From Spirometra erinaceieuropaei (lineage: Eukaryota; Platyhelminthes; Cestoda; Diphyllobothriidea; Diphyllobothriidae), in contig CACRXP010000548.1 in NCBI GenBank assembly GCA_902702965.1, positions 210,571 through 274,570 of the forward strand: a stretch of 64,000 nucleotides of DNA. The letters run 5' to 3'. Below, one piece after another: positions 11,047-20,957 of this stretch (within the stretch, counting starts at the first letter, position 1; each line of letters begins with the position of its first letter). Position numbers and translations under genes: made by a program. A model generated the notes under the pieces. It ran no database searches, had not been told where the DNA came from, and worked only from the letters and a program-made list of their open reading frames with translations.

Positions 11047-12571
11047 TTAGGATGCTTCCGGGGGCGCTATTGTGCCTCCTCCAAAAGAGGCGATCCACGT
11101 AAATAATGGCCACTTTACGAAGCTCTTTGACTTCATGTATTTGCTGATTTGCGGGATTGCCTGTTAAGTCAAAAATAGCATGTTAAAAACTTGGTCGTTA
11201 TTTTCACAAAAGTTATTTAATAGCTTCAAAATCACCTCAAACCGTTTTTTATAATCCACGAAGTTAGGAAATGCGCAGAATGTGGACTTATCGAAATATT
11301 CGCAAACTTCCAGTATTTCATATAGATAGAAATCCACATATTTTATCTGAAAAGCGGAGGATGAAAAATATGGGTACAGGTCACGACATACTTGGTCGCC
11401 CATAGCAAATTTTTTGCTTCCCAAAAATTTGGATATATTTTGAAGTCTTTCTTTGAATGATGCCATGAATGTTTTTCTTGCATTTGACTTTAAAAAATTG
11501 TTAAAAGCGTTTACAAAGCAAGATCTACGTAATCAACGCTGTATGCCACTTGTAGCAGTTCCTGCCTTAGGTCATTTAAAGCAGACTCAACCACTCCAAT
11601 TTCTGCGTTCTCCTTCGGCGTCTTTCCCCCTGACGTGTAAAAGTAAATTATTAATAAGTTACGTACCAAATCCATGTTTTTCACCGAGATAACGCAAAAT
11701 TGCATTAAATCCTGTTAATTTCAGATCTTCATCAATGAAATATGGTAACTAAACGTAAATAAATTAGAATAGAACAAACATTTGGAAAATCTAGCTTTGC
11801 CTTTTCTTTCTTCTTAAGCCATTTGCTACATTCGTCCTTCTCGTATCGAATCTCTTTATAAGATGCGTCAACATATTCCAGCAGTAGACGTATTGGTTGT
11901 GCTTGCTGAAATGAAGCAGTTCAGCGGTAGGTCAGACTCTATAAAAACTTACTGGCATCGGTCATATCTGATAGGATGATTTAACAAATGACTTTTTCGG
12001 TGAATAACCAGGGGAAATAGACGCACACACAGGCATTACATTTATAGGTTTTTTGTTTAGTTGTTAAAAAATATATAGTCCGTGGTACAAATAATGTTCA
12101 TAAACAAGCCCGATGACGGAAAGAAAACGTTCAACACATATAAACTTCAAAGCCTTCGAAAAGCATACAACGGACAGAACTAACTGTGAACTAGAAAATG
12201 CCCGAAAAAATTATTTATCCGGATAAAAATATTCCCGGAAATGCAATCAGCAAAGTTACGGGCAATGACTATTGCATATGAGACTCAGGCATTATTTAGC
12301 CGCCATTTACTTCTCAAACCTATTTTCAAAAAAACCTTAGCCATGGTATCATAACGCCTAAGCTGGCAGTTTCATAATATCGAATATTGGAAATCCATTT
12401 GGAAATTTATTTAAATGAATGGCGTGTTCACAGAACGCAAAGTTGAAAGAAAACCGTTTTTCAGCAGATTACGTTGCCACATATCTAAAAATTAATTTTT
12501 TAGGCACTCACATCTCGTATGTTCCAATGAACCAGTTTCAAACTGTGTCGCAGTGGCGTGTGGTGAGACAT
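11047..12571 (-). CDS. GST: Mu-class glutathione S-transferase-like protein, seven exons, non-canonical active site
   Basis: Seven minus-strand exons join without a break into 229 codons: 12512-12571, 11780-11905, 11667-11748, 11529-11629, 11392-11487, 11236-11346 and 11047-11160 (stop TAA 11047-11049). Every intron is GT...AG: 606, 31, 37, 41, 45 and 75 bp. The exon 1 donor is GTGAGT. The product matches flatworm mu GSTs along its length: HWNIRD then [13 protein letters not shown] (1-33), [13 protein letters not shown] with the cis-proline (58-70), [12 protein letters not shown], the helical domain with [39 protein letters not shown] and FGGG near the C terminus. The usual length is about 218; this one has about ten extra N-terminal residues. 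GSTs conjugate glutathione to electrophiles in the cytosol, but here the mu catalytic Tyr is His15 and the GSH-binding Gln-Ser is Gly75-Phe76, so a ligand-binding or altered role is likely. Start: first in-frame ATG after an in-frame TAA. An alternative mini-exon ATG (11953-11965, donor GTAAGT) would drop the first strand. Confidence 0.93.
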
Positions 12572-12603
12572 CTTGAATGATTCGGCTTTTCTAGGCCGTG
12601 GAT

Positions 12604-12611
12604 TATTTATA
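12604..12611 (-). promoter_or_regulatory. TATA-like box upstream of GST start
   Basis: On the minus strand TATAAATA lies 33 bases before the ATG at 12571. If it is a real TATA box, transcription would start almost at the ATG and the 5' leader would be very short. Single-motif evidence only. Confidence 0.3.
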
Positions 12612-12619
12612 CTGTCGGT

Positions 12620-13230
12620 GTATTAAAACAGCAGGGTTTTGAAATGTTACAGGATTTTTTGGAGATCCGCGGTCTGTTTATCATATTGACACACTTTTAA
12701 GAGAGGTAATAAGGTCAGCAAATCTCAAATGACTACCAGAAAGCCCGGCAGAATTCTGAAGTCTTTCTGGAGCTGGGCGACCACCTTAGCTATGAGAAAC
12801 CCTAGTTTATTCTCAAAATACAGCACGGTGAGATCTCCTTCGTCGGTTACTATTTGAAAAATTTAAAGAATCTCTAAGAAGAGGCTGCACTGGCTAGAGC
12901 CAAAACTAAGTGCTGGAGTCGGTACAGCATTTGCCAATACGGGCGGTAGCGCAGAAAGCATTAGTAATAATATATTTTAAGCAGTGTTTTCTCGGAATAA
13001 CTTTGAACAAGGCAAAGGCAACGAAGCATACAGGATTTATTGACGTCATAACATTTTCGCGAATTCTTATTTTACTGCACATGACCAATGCGTATTTAGA
13101 AGATTAGGTAAACTGTTCAATCGAAGATAGGCCTACAGAAATGAAATATATTATGTCTGATATGCGGGTGTGCATGGCGAGGGGACAGGGGGAGGGAAGT
13201 TATCTAAGCGAGCGATTTTGCATTACGGTG
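12620..13230. other. Region upstream of the GST gene
   Basis: No repeat family or coding motif recognised; two overlapping opposite-strand frames at 12906-13107 are uninformative. Confidence 0.35.
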
Positions 13231-13234
13231 AAAA

Positions 13235-13440
13235 CTTGTTCGGCTTAACTAAAATTCAACACGTGGAAAGGCAGTCACTCCTGTTTCCTCCTCCGTACTG
13301 CAGCGGCCTCGGCAAATCGCAGGAGGCGCCCAGTCGTCGCCCGAAGCAGGACTTTCAATGCAGTCATTGGGTCCACCGTATGGTCCGTGTCCACAAAGTG
13401 CCTCACGGTTGAACTCCTTATCTGACAAATACACAATGAT
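13235..13440 (-). mobile_element. Possible C-terminal fragment of a PLE/GIY-YIG-type protein
   Basis: Read on the minus strand there is an open segment with RHFVDTDHTVDPMTALKVL followed by RLLRFAEAAAVRRRKQE and a TGA. The pattern (His, His-x-x-Asp, then an EAAAVRR helix) resembles the region after the GIY-YIG core in flatworm Penelope-like proteins. No GIY-YIG core is present. The alternative is an unrelated retroelement tail. Confidence 0.3.
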
Positions 13441-13449
13441 CATGAGTAG

Positions 13450-14510
13450 TTGAATAAGAGGTCACGAAATTTTTTGACGTCAATAAATCCTGCATGTTTC
13501 GTCTCCTTTACTTGGTTTAAATTACAGTTTTAACTAACGCCCGGCTTAACACAGTCAGTGTATAGATAATGTCTCGGTCAGAAGTAAAAATAGGATGACA
13601 GAACATTAGAAGTCGAATAAAACTGAATATGGGTACCAGGGATAAGGTGGATTTTCAAACCTATTCACGCTGCTGACCAGACCGCAACTACTAATTGCTA
13701 AACGGCAAATAACGACTTATACGGCACTAGATACTTTTGACTTGACCTCTATCTTTGTTTTGTGTTTTCCGATAAAAGCTGAGAAGCAAGTGAGCCTATG
13801 CTCATAGTGTAAAAAACGTATAAAATGTGCAGTTGGATAATGGCCCATGAATCTAAGTGACAAGTGAGCTCGCATGCATAATCCAAATGCGCTTTACGAA
13901 CTGGAGACTCCGAAGCGATAACTGCCTACTCGGGCAATCTATTCAAAGAACTGATGAACTTCTTCCTAAATTAAGTTTGTCCAGTTTGGTTTACTTGGAG
14001 GAAACAAGATGTGGACGTTTAATCACCCTGTCTTTTAAGATTAACGAGGTTATATCCAAAAATTAGGAAGAATAGACACAAAATACAAGCAAAGGATACG
14101 ACAAAATAGCATGAAAACCCGGCAGTTTTCAGGCGCTAGCATCATGGGCAAGCATATGTTTATTAGTTAGTGCATAATACAGATGTCAGTTCAAGCATGG
14201 CTATGGTACTAAGAAAACTGCACGATGTCGGCTGTTGACAAAACTCGACGTAATTACATTTTCAATTATATGCAATAAGCTAAATGTAGTAAATAAATCT
14301 CATAAACACACCTTGCGAAATCATTCATAGTATTATGTCAAATACTACCTAATTATTGGCACAATACCTCAAGGCAATGTCGGTCGGACACATGGTCACA
14401 TTATTTATGTGCTGAGGGCACTTTGGCGCGCAACGATATGCTAGTCCAACTTTCTCCTACAACTGTCTACTGATGTGGACATAACTGCATCTACTGGCAG
14501 GGCACTCCCT
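13450..14510. other. No recognisable feature
   Basis: Short frames only (for example 13857-14066 +) with no motif; AT-rich. Confidence 0.35.
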
Positions 14511-14519
14511 TATAAACAC

Positions 14520-15060
14520 CGAGTAATAAGAGCCTATTAATCAACAACTGGGGAGTCGGTTAAGGTTCACATTTTAACTCCCTTCGAGGACTTCGCTGTG
14601 AATGACGAGCCAAACATTGATGCCACCAGCGAACTTAAGAGCACCTCAATTTACTCTGTTAACGCAGTCCCTGATGACTGCGTTTGTACGGGAGAAGCTA
14701 ATGCGATACACCGTCTAGGGCCTTCTTAAAATCCGTATAGAGATCATGCTCCATATTTCCTCCATTGACTGCTCGAGTCAAGCGTTAAAAACAGTACAGC
14801 ACTTACTTCACGAAAGGCCCTCGTCTGTGGAACCCAGGCTAGTTTAAGAAACGCACTGGCTACCGCTCAGGTATTTCCTAGATAATTTTTGAAGCAGATG
14901 GAAGTGTAGGTGATTGGTCTGTACCTGGATGCGTACATCTCTTTGCCGACAGTCATCATGGCCACGTCTAGCGTCCCGCTCGAGTCTTCCTTGTGCCAAG
15001 GTCGTTCATCTTCGAAGTAAGCGGCTCCAGACGGGTTAACCTGCAGCAACTCCACTCACT
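14520..15060 (-). mobile_element. LINE RT fragment with internal deletion and dead active site
   Basis: Minus-strand reading gives RYRPITYTSICFKNYL (14885-14930, the NYRPISLTS motif of CR1/Jockey-type RTs), then motif A as YTDFKKALDGVSH near 14720, and shortly afterwards CVNRVN, FAGG (14622-14633) and a LEGS...NVNLNRL stretch that corresponds to the region after motif C. About 80 residues, including motif B, that should separate A from C are missing, and FADD has become FAGG. Stops and frame changes occur throughout. It is a pseudogenised fragment. Confidence 0.6.
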
Positions 15061-15069
15061 TCAACTCAG

Positions 15070-16180
15070 ACCCACATATGCCCACGGAGTCGCAGTTGCG
15101 CATGTGCCACTGGAAAATACCACGCCTGCGAGTATAACATAAACCACTCGAACGTCATCCCTCAGTAAGTGCAATACACACCAACTGGACACCATTTAAG
15201 CTCGGTTTACGGACCTACAAAAGCGGCCGCCACTACATTTTTACGCACTTTCAGGCATGACTGGACGCAGTCAACACCAGCCCTGGCTTCACTAGCAGCC
15301 ACCGTCATCTCAGAGTTTAACTCAAGTTTCTGTATGCAATAAGACCCTCATTCTGGTGACTCCTGTCTTGCCTTTGCATGTCGACGTTTGGCCTGATGAT
15401 TGGAACGCTCTGAGAACGCGCTCATACCACTTGGACGCAACAAATCGGTGACGATGGCGTGATAAGAATACCCGCTAACCAAATATGGCTGAGCAAAATC
15501 GTAACAAAATTCCTACTCAACTTCGCCCCGCTGTTTTTCTTGCGTCACTCATTGTTTTTGCGGATAGGAAAATGCAGTTTCCAACAGCCCTCGGAGGTCA
15601 AAATGGGTGTTTTCAACAAAACTCAGCTTTACAAGTCTAAGTCAAACCCCAATCGAATTGCGTAATGCAGTCATGCAAATATGTTGACATCTGAATAGAC
15701 CTCGATTTTGTCCGAGACATTCCTCCGCTCATTATCCACGGAACCATTATTAGTTAATTCTTTTCGCAAGTAGAAGCGGAATGGCAAATTTCAGGAAACA
15801 GTTCAGGAGAAAAAGGAGATACGGTCACTTGAACGGGAAGTCATTTGGCCCGGCGTTTTGGGTTCTTACTAGAACTCATCACTAAAGACAGTCACAGCTA
15901 AGTGTCTATGACTGTCTCTGACGACAATTTCGAGTGAGAATCGGAGACGTAAGTTAAATGAACGTTTTGCTCCTTGGTCACATTTTTCCTTTCGGAAGCT
16001 CAGCATGCCGCTGTGTAGGCGATGATGAAGTTTCACGCTTTAGCCGTTGCTTCCTCTCTCCCTTTTTGTCTGGAAGACAGTGAGTTTCTTTTAGGTTTTT
16101 CTGTTTTCTAAAGGGACTGTGCTCTTTTTTCGTGGCTCTCCAGTGGTCTATTAGACTATTTTGATCGTTAACCGCCTACG
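15070..16180. other. No recognisable coding; end part may be the 5' UTR of the next LINE
   Basis: No motif seen up to about 16030. From 16030 a pyrimidine-rich stretch precedes the LINE endonuclease and could be its 5' untranslated region. Confidence 0.3.
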
Positions 16181-16189
16181 GTCTCCAGA

Positions 16190-18900
16190 TTTGTGCGCCG
16201 CATTCCGAGTGAGGCTGCACAAATGTTTCGATGGTCTTGCAGAATAAGTCGTTCTATTTTCAACAAAGCCCATGATTTGGAGCTACTTTTGTCGAAAAAA
16301 GAACACAGCAAAACCGAATTTGTCTGCCTTCAAGAGACGTGGCTTAATAGTGCCATTGATTCGCAACTTATTACTCCCCCATCCTTCTACTGCTTTCGAA
16401 CAGATAGAAAATCTTTATCTTGTGGCAGAGGTGGAGGCGTTGCCATTTTCGTAAATCAAAATTGGTGTAGAGACTGTAAGTCCCTTTTTTCTTACTCTGA
16501 TGATTTGATAGATGTAATTGCTGCTTTATGTAAGCCCCGTTTGTTAAGTAATTTTAAAGGCATCATAGTTGTTAGTATTTACATTACCCCTCTTCCTGTG
16601 AAGGCGCATTAACCCGTTTTTTCGACTTCCTCTCACAAAAACTTGCTATATTATCCTGCGACTATCTTACTCTCTTATGCGGTGATTTTAATCGCGTGAA
16701 TTTTCGTCCCCTTACACTTTTAGGCTTCGATGATCTTTTCTCCTTTAATACTCGCGCAGATGCCCCTCTTGATCATATTCTGACTAACTACAGCAAGCTA
16801 TTTTGCGTAAAAAACAGGGCTCCATTGTCAGGTTCTGACCATTCCACTTTATTGTGCCTTCCAAAAATCTATTCCACTTCAAAACATGCACTGCTTGCCA
16901 AGCCTGAGAGAAAGGTTAAGGTTCGCAACACGTCCGCCCAAAACATTCTCATGCTTCAGACTTGCATTTCTCTTACTATCCCCACTTTCCTTGAACATTC
17001 TAATGTTGAATCCTGTTCTTCCAACCTGACAGCGTTTTTAAATGAAATTTTCGATATTTGCTGCCCTTTTGATACTGTTATCGTACAACCGCATATAATT
17101 TATTCCCCCTATCTGAAATCGTTAAGACGTAAAAAAGAACTCCTTTACCAGCTAGGCTTACGTGATAACCTTAAGGACGTTACCGTCTTAATAAAAACAG
17201 AGATTGACAGGCTAAATAGCCTGTTTGTCAGCCAACTTTTTCCCCTTCTTGCTCCCCCCCTTTCCCCCCTTCCTCAGCTGAGATTTGGAAAACTCTTAAG
17301 CGTCTCACTGCCCATCGCAACACGCTGGTGCATGTGGATGCAGATTAAGACTCCCTAAATAAAAATATTATATTTAGTCACAATGACTCCCATCTTCCCT
17401 TAGAAGACATTCCCCTATCACCGAGTACATTCCAACCCATGTCTTTGACAACAGTAGAGAAACACCTTAAAAAGGTCCGTGGATCAACAGCTGCCGGACC
17501 GGATGGTGTCTCGCATTTTCTTCTTAAATCTCGCAGTTCTCACATAGCCCCTATTTTAACGCACCTAATCAATATGTCTTTCATGGAGTCCAAGATTCCC
17601 GACGCCTAGCGTACAGTGAGAATCACTTCCATCCCTAAAAAGCCTGCTAATTTTGGTCCTAAATCTTTTCGCCCAATTGCCTGCTCCTCCGCAATACTAA
17701 AGCTTGCTGAAAGAGTTGCCCTAGATATCATAAAGCCTTTTTCTTCCAGTTCTTCCGACCCCTTACAATTTGCATACAAAGCTAAACGGAGTACTTTAGA
17801 TGCTATCGCTCTTGTGGTCCACTCTGCTCTAAAAGCATTAGACAAGGGTTGCCGCGAGTATGCGTGCGCTTTTCTTGATTACTCCTCCGCACTCAATACC
17901 GTCCCGCGCCCTCTTCTTCTTTCCAAAACCTCCGCATGTAGCTCTCCAGGCTGGGTCGTCTCTTGGCGGAGCGATTATTTTACCTTCCGCACCCAATTTG
18001 TCCAATCTGGCAAGCGGAAATCTTCGACCCCTCCCAATGACTGCGGTGTTCTTCAAGGTTCCATTCGATTCCCTCACCTTTTCTCCCTCCACACTGATGA
18101 TCTCAGGTCCCCTAATGACTGTCTTCTAGTCAAGTATGCTGACGATGTGGTTGTTGGACACCCTCTCAAAAGTCAGACACACCTCCGGTCTCTAAAGGAT
18201 GGCCTAAACCATGTCCTAGCGTGGTCGGAGGAAAATGGTCTCCTAATTAACAACCAAAAATCCGTTCAGTGTATATTTCGACTGCGGTCCTCTCCTAACC
18301 CTGATTCCTCTGACATTCTTCCTTACGAAGTATCCTCTTTCGGGTATCTCGGCGTTACTTTGTCCTCAAATCTTTCGTTTTCCCTCCACATTGGGTCCCT
18401 ATTTATTAAAGTTCGTAAACGTCTTTACTACATTCGTCGTTTACGTTCCTACTACACACCTCAACCCTTAGTCTGGCGATTCATTGATGCCTGCATTCTT
18501 CCTCTTATCCTATACTGTTCTCCTGTCATTTTTCCTGCTTTGTTAAAAAAGGATCTTTTAATTTTGAAACGAATCCTCCGCATGCTCTCTTCTGCTGCTG
18601 GCGTTCCCTATATTTTTTTAGTTGACACTATCTTACAACGACACTTCAATGCGGTCAAGCAATTTGTTGGCGTTGCTCATCCCCTACATTCCGATCTTAT
18701 GTCTGCCAAGTCTTCCCGCCCGATGCGCCGCAACTTCCGTCTTATATCCTGTCGCACATCGACTATTCGAGCTTTTGTATTGCCATTCCTAGCGCGCTAT
18801 CTTACGTGCGAAGAGACAGAAATACAGAAGCTAAGACTTGAACTATCCCCATAATAATCGTTTCTTTGTGTTAAACTTTGACTCTTGAATAATCTATTAA
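16190..18900 (+). mobile_element. Second LINE type (Rex1/CR1-group-like) with endonuclease and RT
   Basis: Endonuclease: KAHDLELLLSKK, FVCLQETWLN (16318), GGGVAIFVNQNW (16431), CGDFNRVNF (16680), DHILTNYS (16770) and SGSDHSTLL (16831), in two frames with a break near 16612. RT: AAGPDGVSHFLLK (17491), FRPIACSSAILKLAE (17669), FAYKAKRSTLDAI (17770), motif A FLDYSSALNTVPR (17871), motif B CGVLQGS (18045), and motif C LVKYADDVVVG with an intact YADD at 18135-18146. The RT frame from about 17396 to 18854 holds a single in-frame stop, TAG 17607-17609, at a Trp position. The thumb region (SSFGYLGVTLSSNLSF, then LPLILYCSPVIFPAL) is open to the stop near 18852. This family differs from the CR1/Jockey-like copies elsewhere in the window. 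Exact clade uncertain. Confidence 0.85.
17607..17609 (+). pseudogene. Single Trp-to-stop (TAG) in LINE RT frame
   Basis: The codon between SKIPDA and RTVRITSI is TAG where RTs of this type have a tryptophan. It is the only stop in about 1.46 kb of RT frame. Confidence 0.75.
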
Positions 18901-18976
18901 CTTATTTACTGCCCATAGTGAATGGAGCCAACTTTTTGCTGAAAATTTTGAACATATGATTTAAAAATAAAGCGCA

Positions 18977-18996
18977 TTCCTCTCTCTCTCTCTCCA
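18977..18996. repeat. (CT)n microsatellite
   Basis: About nine CT units just beyond the 3' end of the preceding LINE; the rest of 18900-19205 shows nothing recognisable. Confidence 0.7.
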
Positions 18997-19204
18997 TCTT
19001 TGTTAAAATCCCTAAATGCTCGTTTGGTGGCGTACAGTACGGACACTTCGCTTTTTGCCATTCCTGAACAATGAGTGGATAGTTTCTGAATAAGAAGTCC
19101 ATTGAGAAACATGATGATTGAGGGGTGAAAAAAACTCCTTACAAAAAGTTAAAAATGATTGGATTGATTTTACAGGAGAAAAAAACCCTTCCATAAAAAT
19201 AATA

Positions 19205-20150
19205 ACAGAAAAAAGCGAGCAGGACTGGCCTGTAGGTGGCGGTATATAACGGAATGTTGTCGGTCATCGTCAGGGTAGCAATAAATGTCAGCCTTGATGG
19301 GTACGAATGTGGGTCAGACAGGACTGGCTTGCAAATGGCATTGTATACGGGATTCACAATTGAGATCGTCTGGGCCGAATTGGTACGCCGCGTCAAAGAG
19401 GCCAGACGAGAGGAACCCAGATGCGATCGGCCACAGCACGCTTCGAGCTCAGCCGAGCAGTGAGGAAGGGAAGTACGACCGAACTACTAGTAGACAGTGA
19501 ATACTGAGGGTTCCGCCGTGAGCGTCGACAGACCGCATGAGGTCGGAATGCGGGAGATGACATCAAAAACCGCGAAAATTTTCGCTGTGGGGGGGAGTGA
19601 TAGCAGTGGATTTAGAAACCCATTCAAAACAGGGGTTTCTAATGATATAATTAAGAGTTACCACTTAATCTACCACTAAATCCCAGGAGGACCCTTCTCG
19701 AAGTCAAGAATCTGAGTGTTCGGGAATGAGACCGTTAACAGTGCCTTTATGCTTTCCGGTGTAAGATGTTTGCGTAATTTCGACTTGAATACCAGTAACT
19801 TAGGCGATAATCTAATTTCAGGCGGAAGATTATTCCAAAGGAAGGCATATTTGGAAGCAAAGAAGAGGGAGCGCTTAGATGTAGTACAAAGGGGCGGCGG
19901 AATCACCATGCAGGAGTTACGCGTGGCATAAGACCGATCCCTCGGAGTGAGAGTGTCAATGGGCGGAAGACTGGAGCTAGAGTTGATGCTAAAAAGGAAG
20001 CAAAGGCCAGCTTCGAGTCTTCTAACCCACAAAAACTTAATGTTCGCCAGCTGACATCTCTGAGTATAAGAAATACTGGACGAAGCTTGAGAGAACAGTT
20101 TCCGGGTGAAAACCCTCTGAACATTTTCGCCCATGAAAGGGCAAATATAC
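19205..20150 (-). mobile_element. LINE 3' end, tandem copy A (C-terminal 152 codons plus 3' UTR)
   Basis: The minus-strand frame 19676-20134 is open for 152 codons and holds a LINE C terminus: TQRCQLANIKFLWVRRLEAG, RDRSYATRN, KYAFLWNNLPPEIRLSPK and FKSKLRKHLTPE. The 3' UTR below it includes a block of about 70 bases (ACAGGACTGGCCT then a TATAxxGGACTC stretch) that occurs twice (19215 and 19313). The same family has its full-length relative at 22842-26251, whose truncated C terminus shows LRDVSWRTF as here. Copy B follows directly upstream. Confidence 0.75.
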
Positions 20151-20957
20151 GACTCGGACAGGACTGGCCTTTATATGGTAGTCTATAAGGGACTCGAAAC
20201 AGTCATTGTCAAGGCAGAATTCCTAAAACGGATGAGGCCGTCCCAGTCAACGTGGCGAGACGAGAGGAACTCGGACACGGCCGGTCAAAGTCCGCTTAGA
20301 GTCCAACCGAGGAGGGGACAATAAAGGCTGAGGCACTCATCAAGGCATACAGGGACACTTCCCTGCCGACCCACCAAACTACTAGCATATGGAGAAAAGA
20401 GGAGATTTCGCAGTGATCGACAACAGAACGCTTAGGTTCAGGATGAGGAGTTGACACTAAGAACCGGGAAATTCATCGCTGCGGGGAAAAGTAATAACAG
20501 TGGGTTTAGTAATCACTTACATGGGGTTAGAAAAATATAAGCGAATGTCAATTCAAACAAGAAAAACACGTATATTCTACCAGTAAACTCCAGGAGGACA
20601 CTTCTCGAAGTCGAGAAGCCAAATGTTCGGGGATGAAAAGGCCAGTAGAAGCTTTATACTTTCCGGTGTAAGGTGCTTGCGCATTTTTGACATAAATACC
20701 GACAACTTGGGCGACGACCGAAGTACTGGTGGAAGATTATTCCAAAAGAAGGCATATTTGCATGTAAAAGGGGGGAGCGTTAGATGCGGTGCAAACATGC
20801 GGCGGAATCGCAGTGGAGGAGTTACGTGTGACATAGGGCCGATCTCTCGGAGCGAAAGCGTCAGTTCGCGAAGAACTGAAGCCCGAGTTAATATAAAACA
20901 GTTAGCAAAGGCCAGCCTCCATTCTTCTATTTCTCGGAAGCTTAATATTAATAAGAA
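20150..20957 (-). mobile_element. LINE 3' end, tandem copy B
   Basis: Aligns block for block with copy A: the ACAGGACTGGCCT block at 20157, the CAGGAGGACACTTCTCGAAG coding end at 20591, KYAFFWNNLPPVLRSSPK and FMSKMRKHLTPES in the frame 20577-20834, and further up RRMEAGLC followed by a stop. Copy B is more diverged and frameshifted near 20880. Its upstream edge joins the AT-rich tail of another element at about 20957. Copies A and B have a period of roughly 840 bp. Confidence 0.7.

Noticed and set aside
11164..11466. A single unspliced 100-codon protein starting MASFKERLQ
   Set aside because: It reads through two introns; the insert after GDQ and the tail after RFE are intronic, as splicing restores the mu-GST sequence on both sides.
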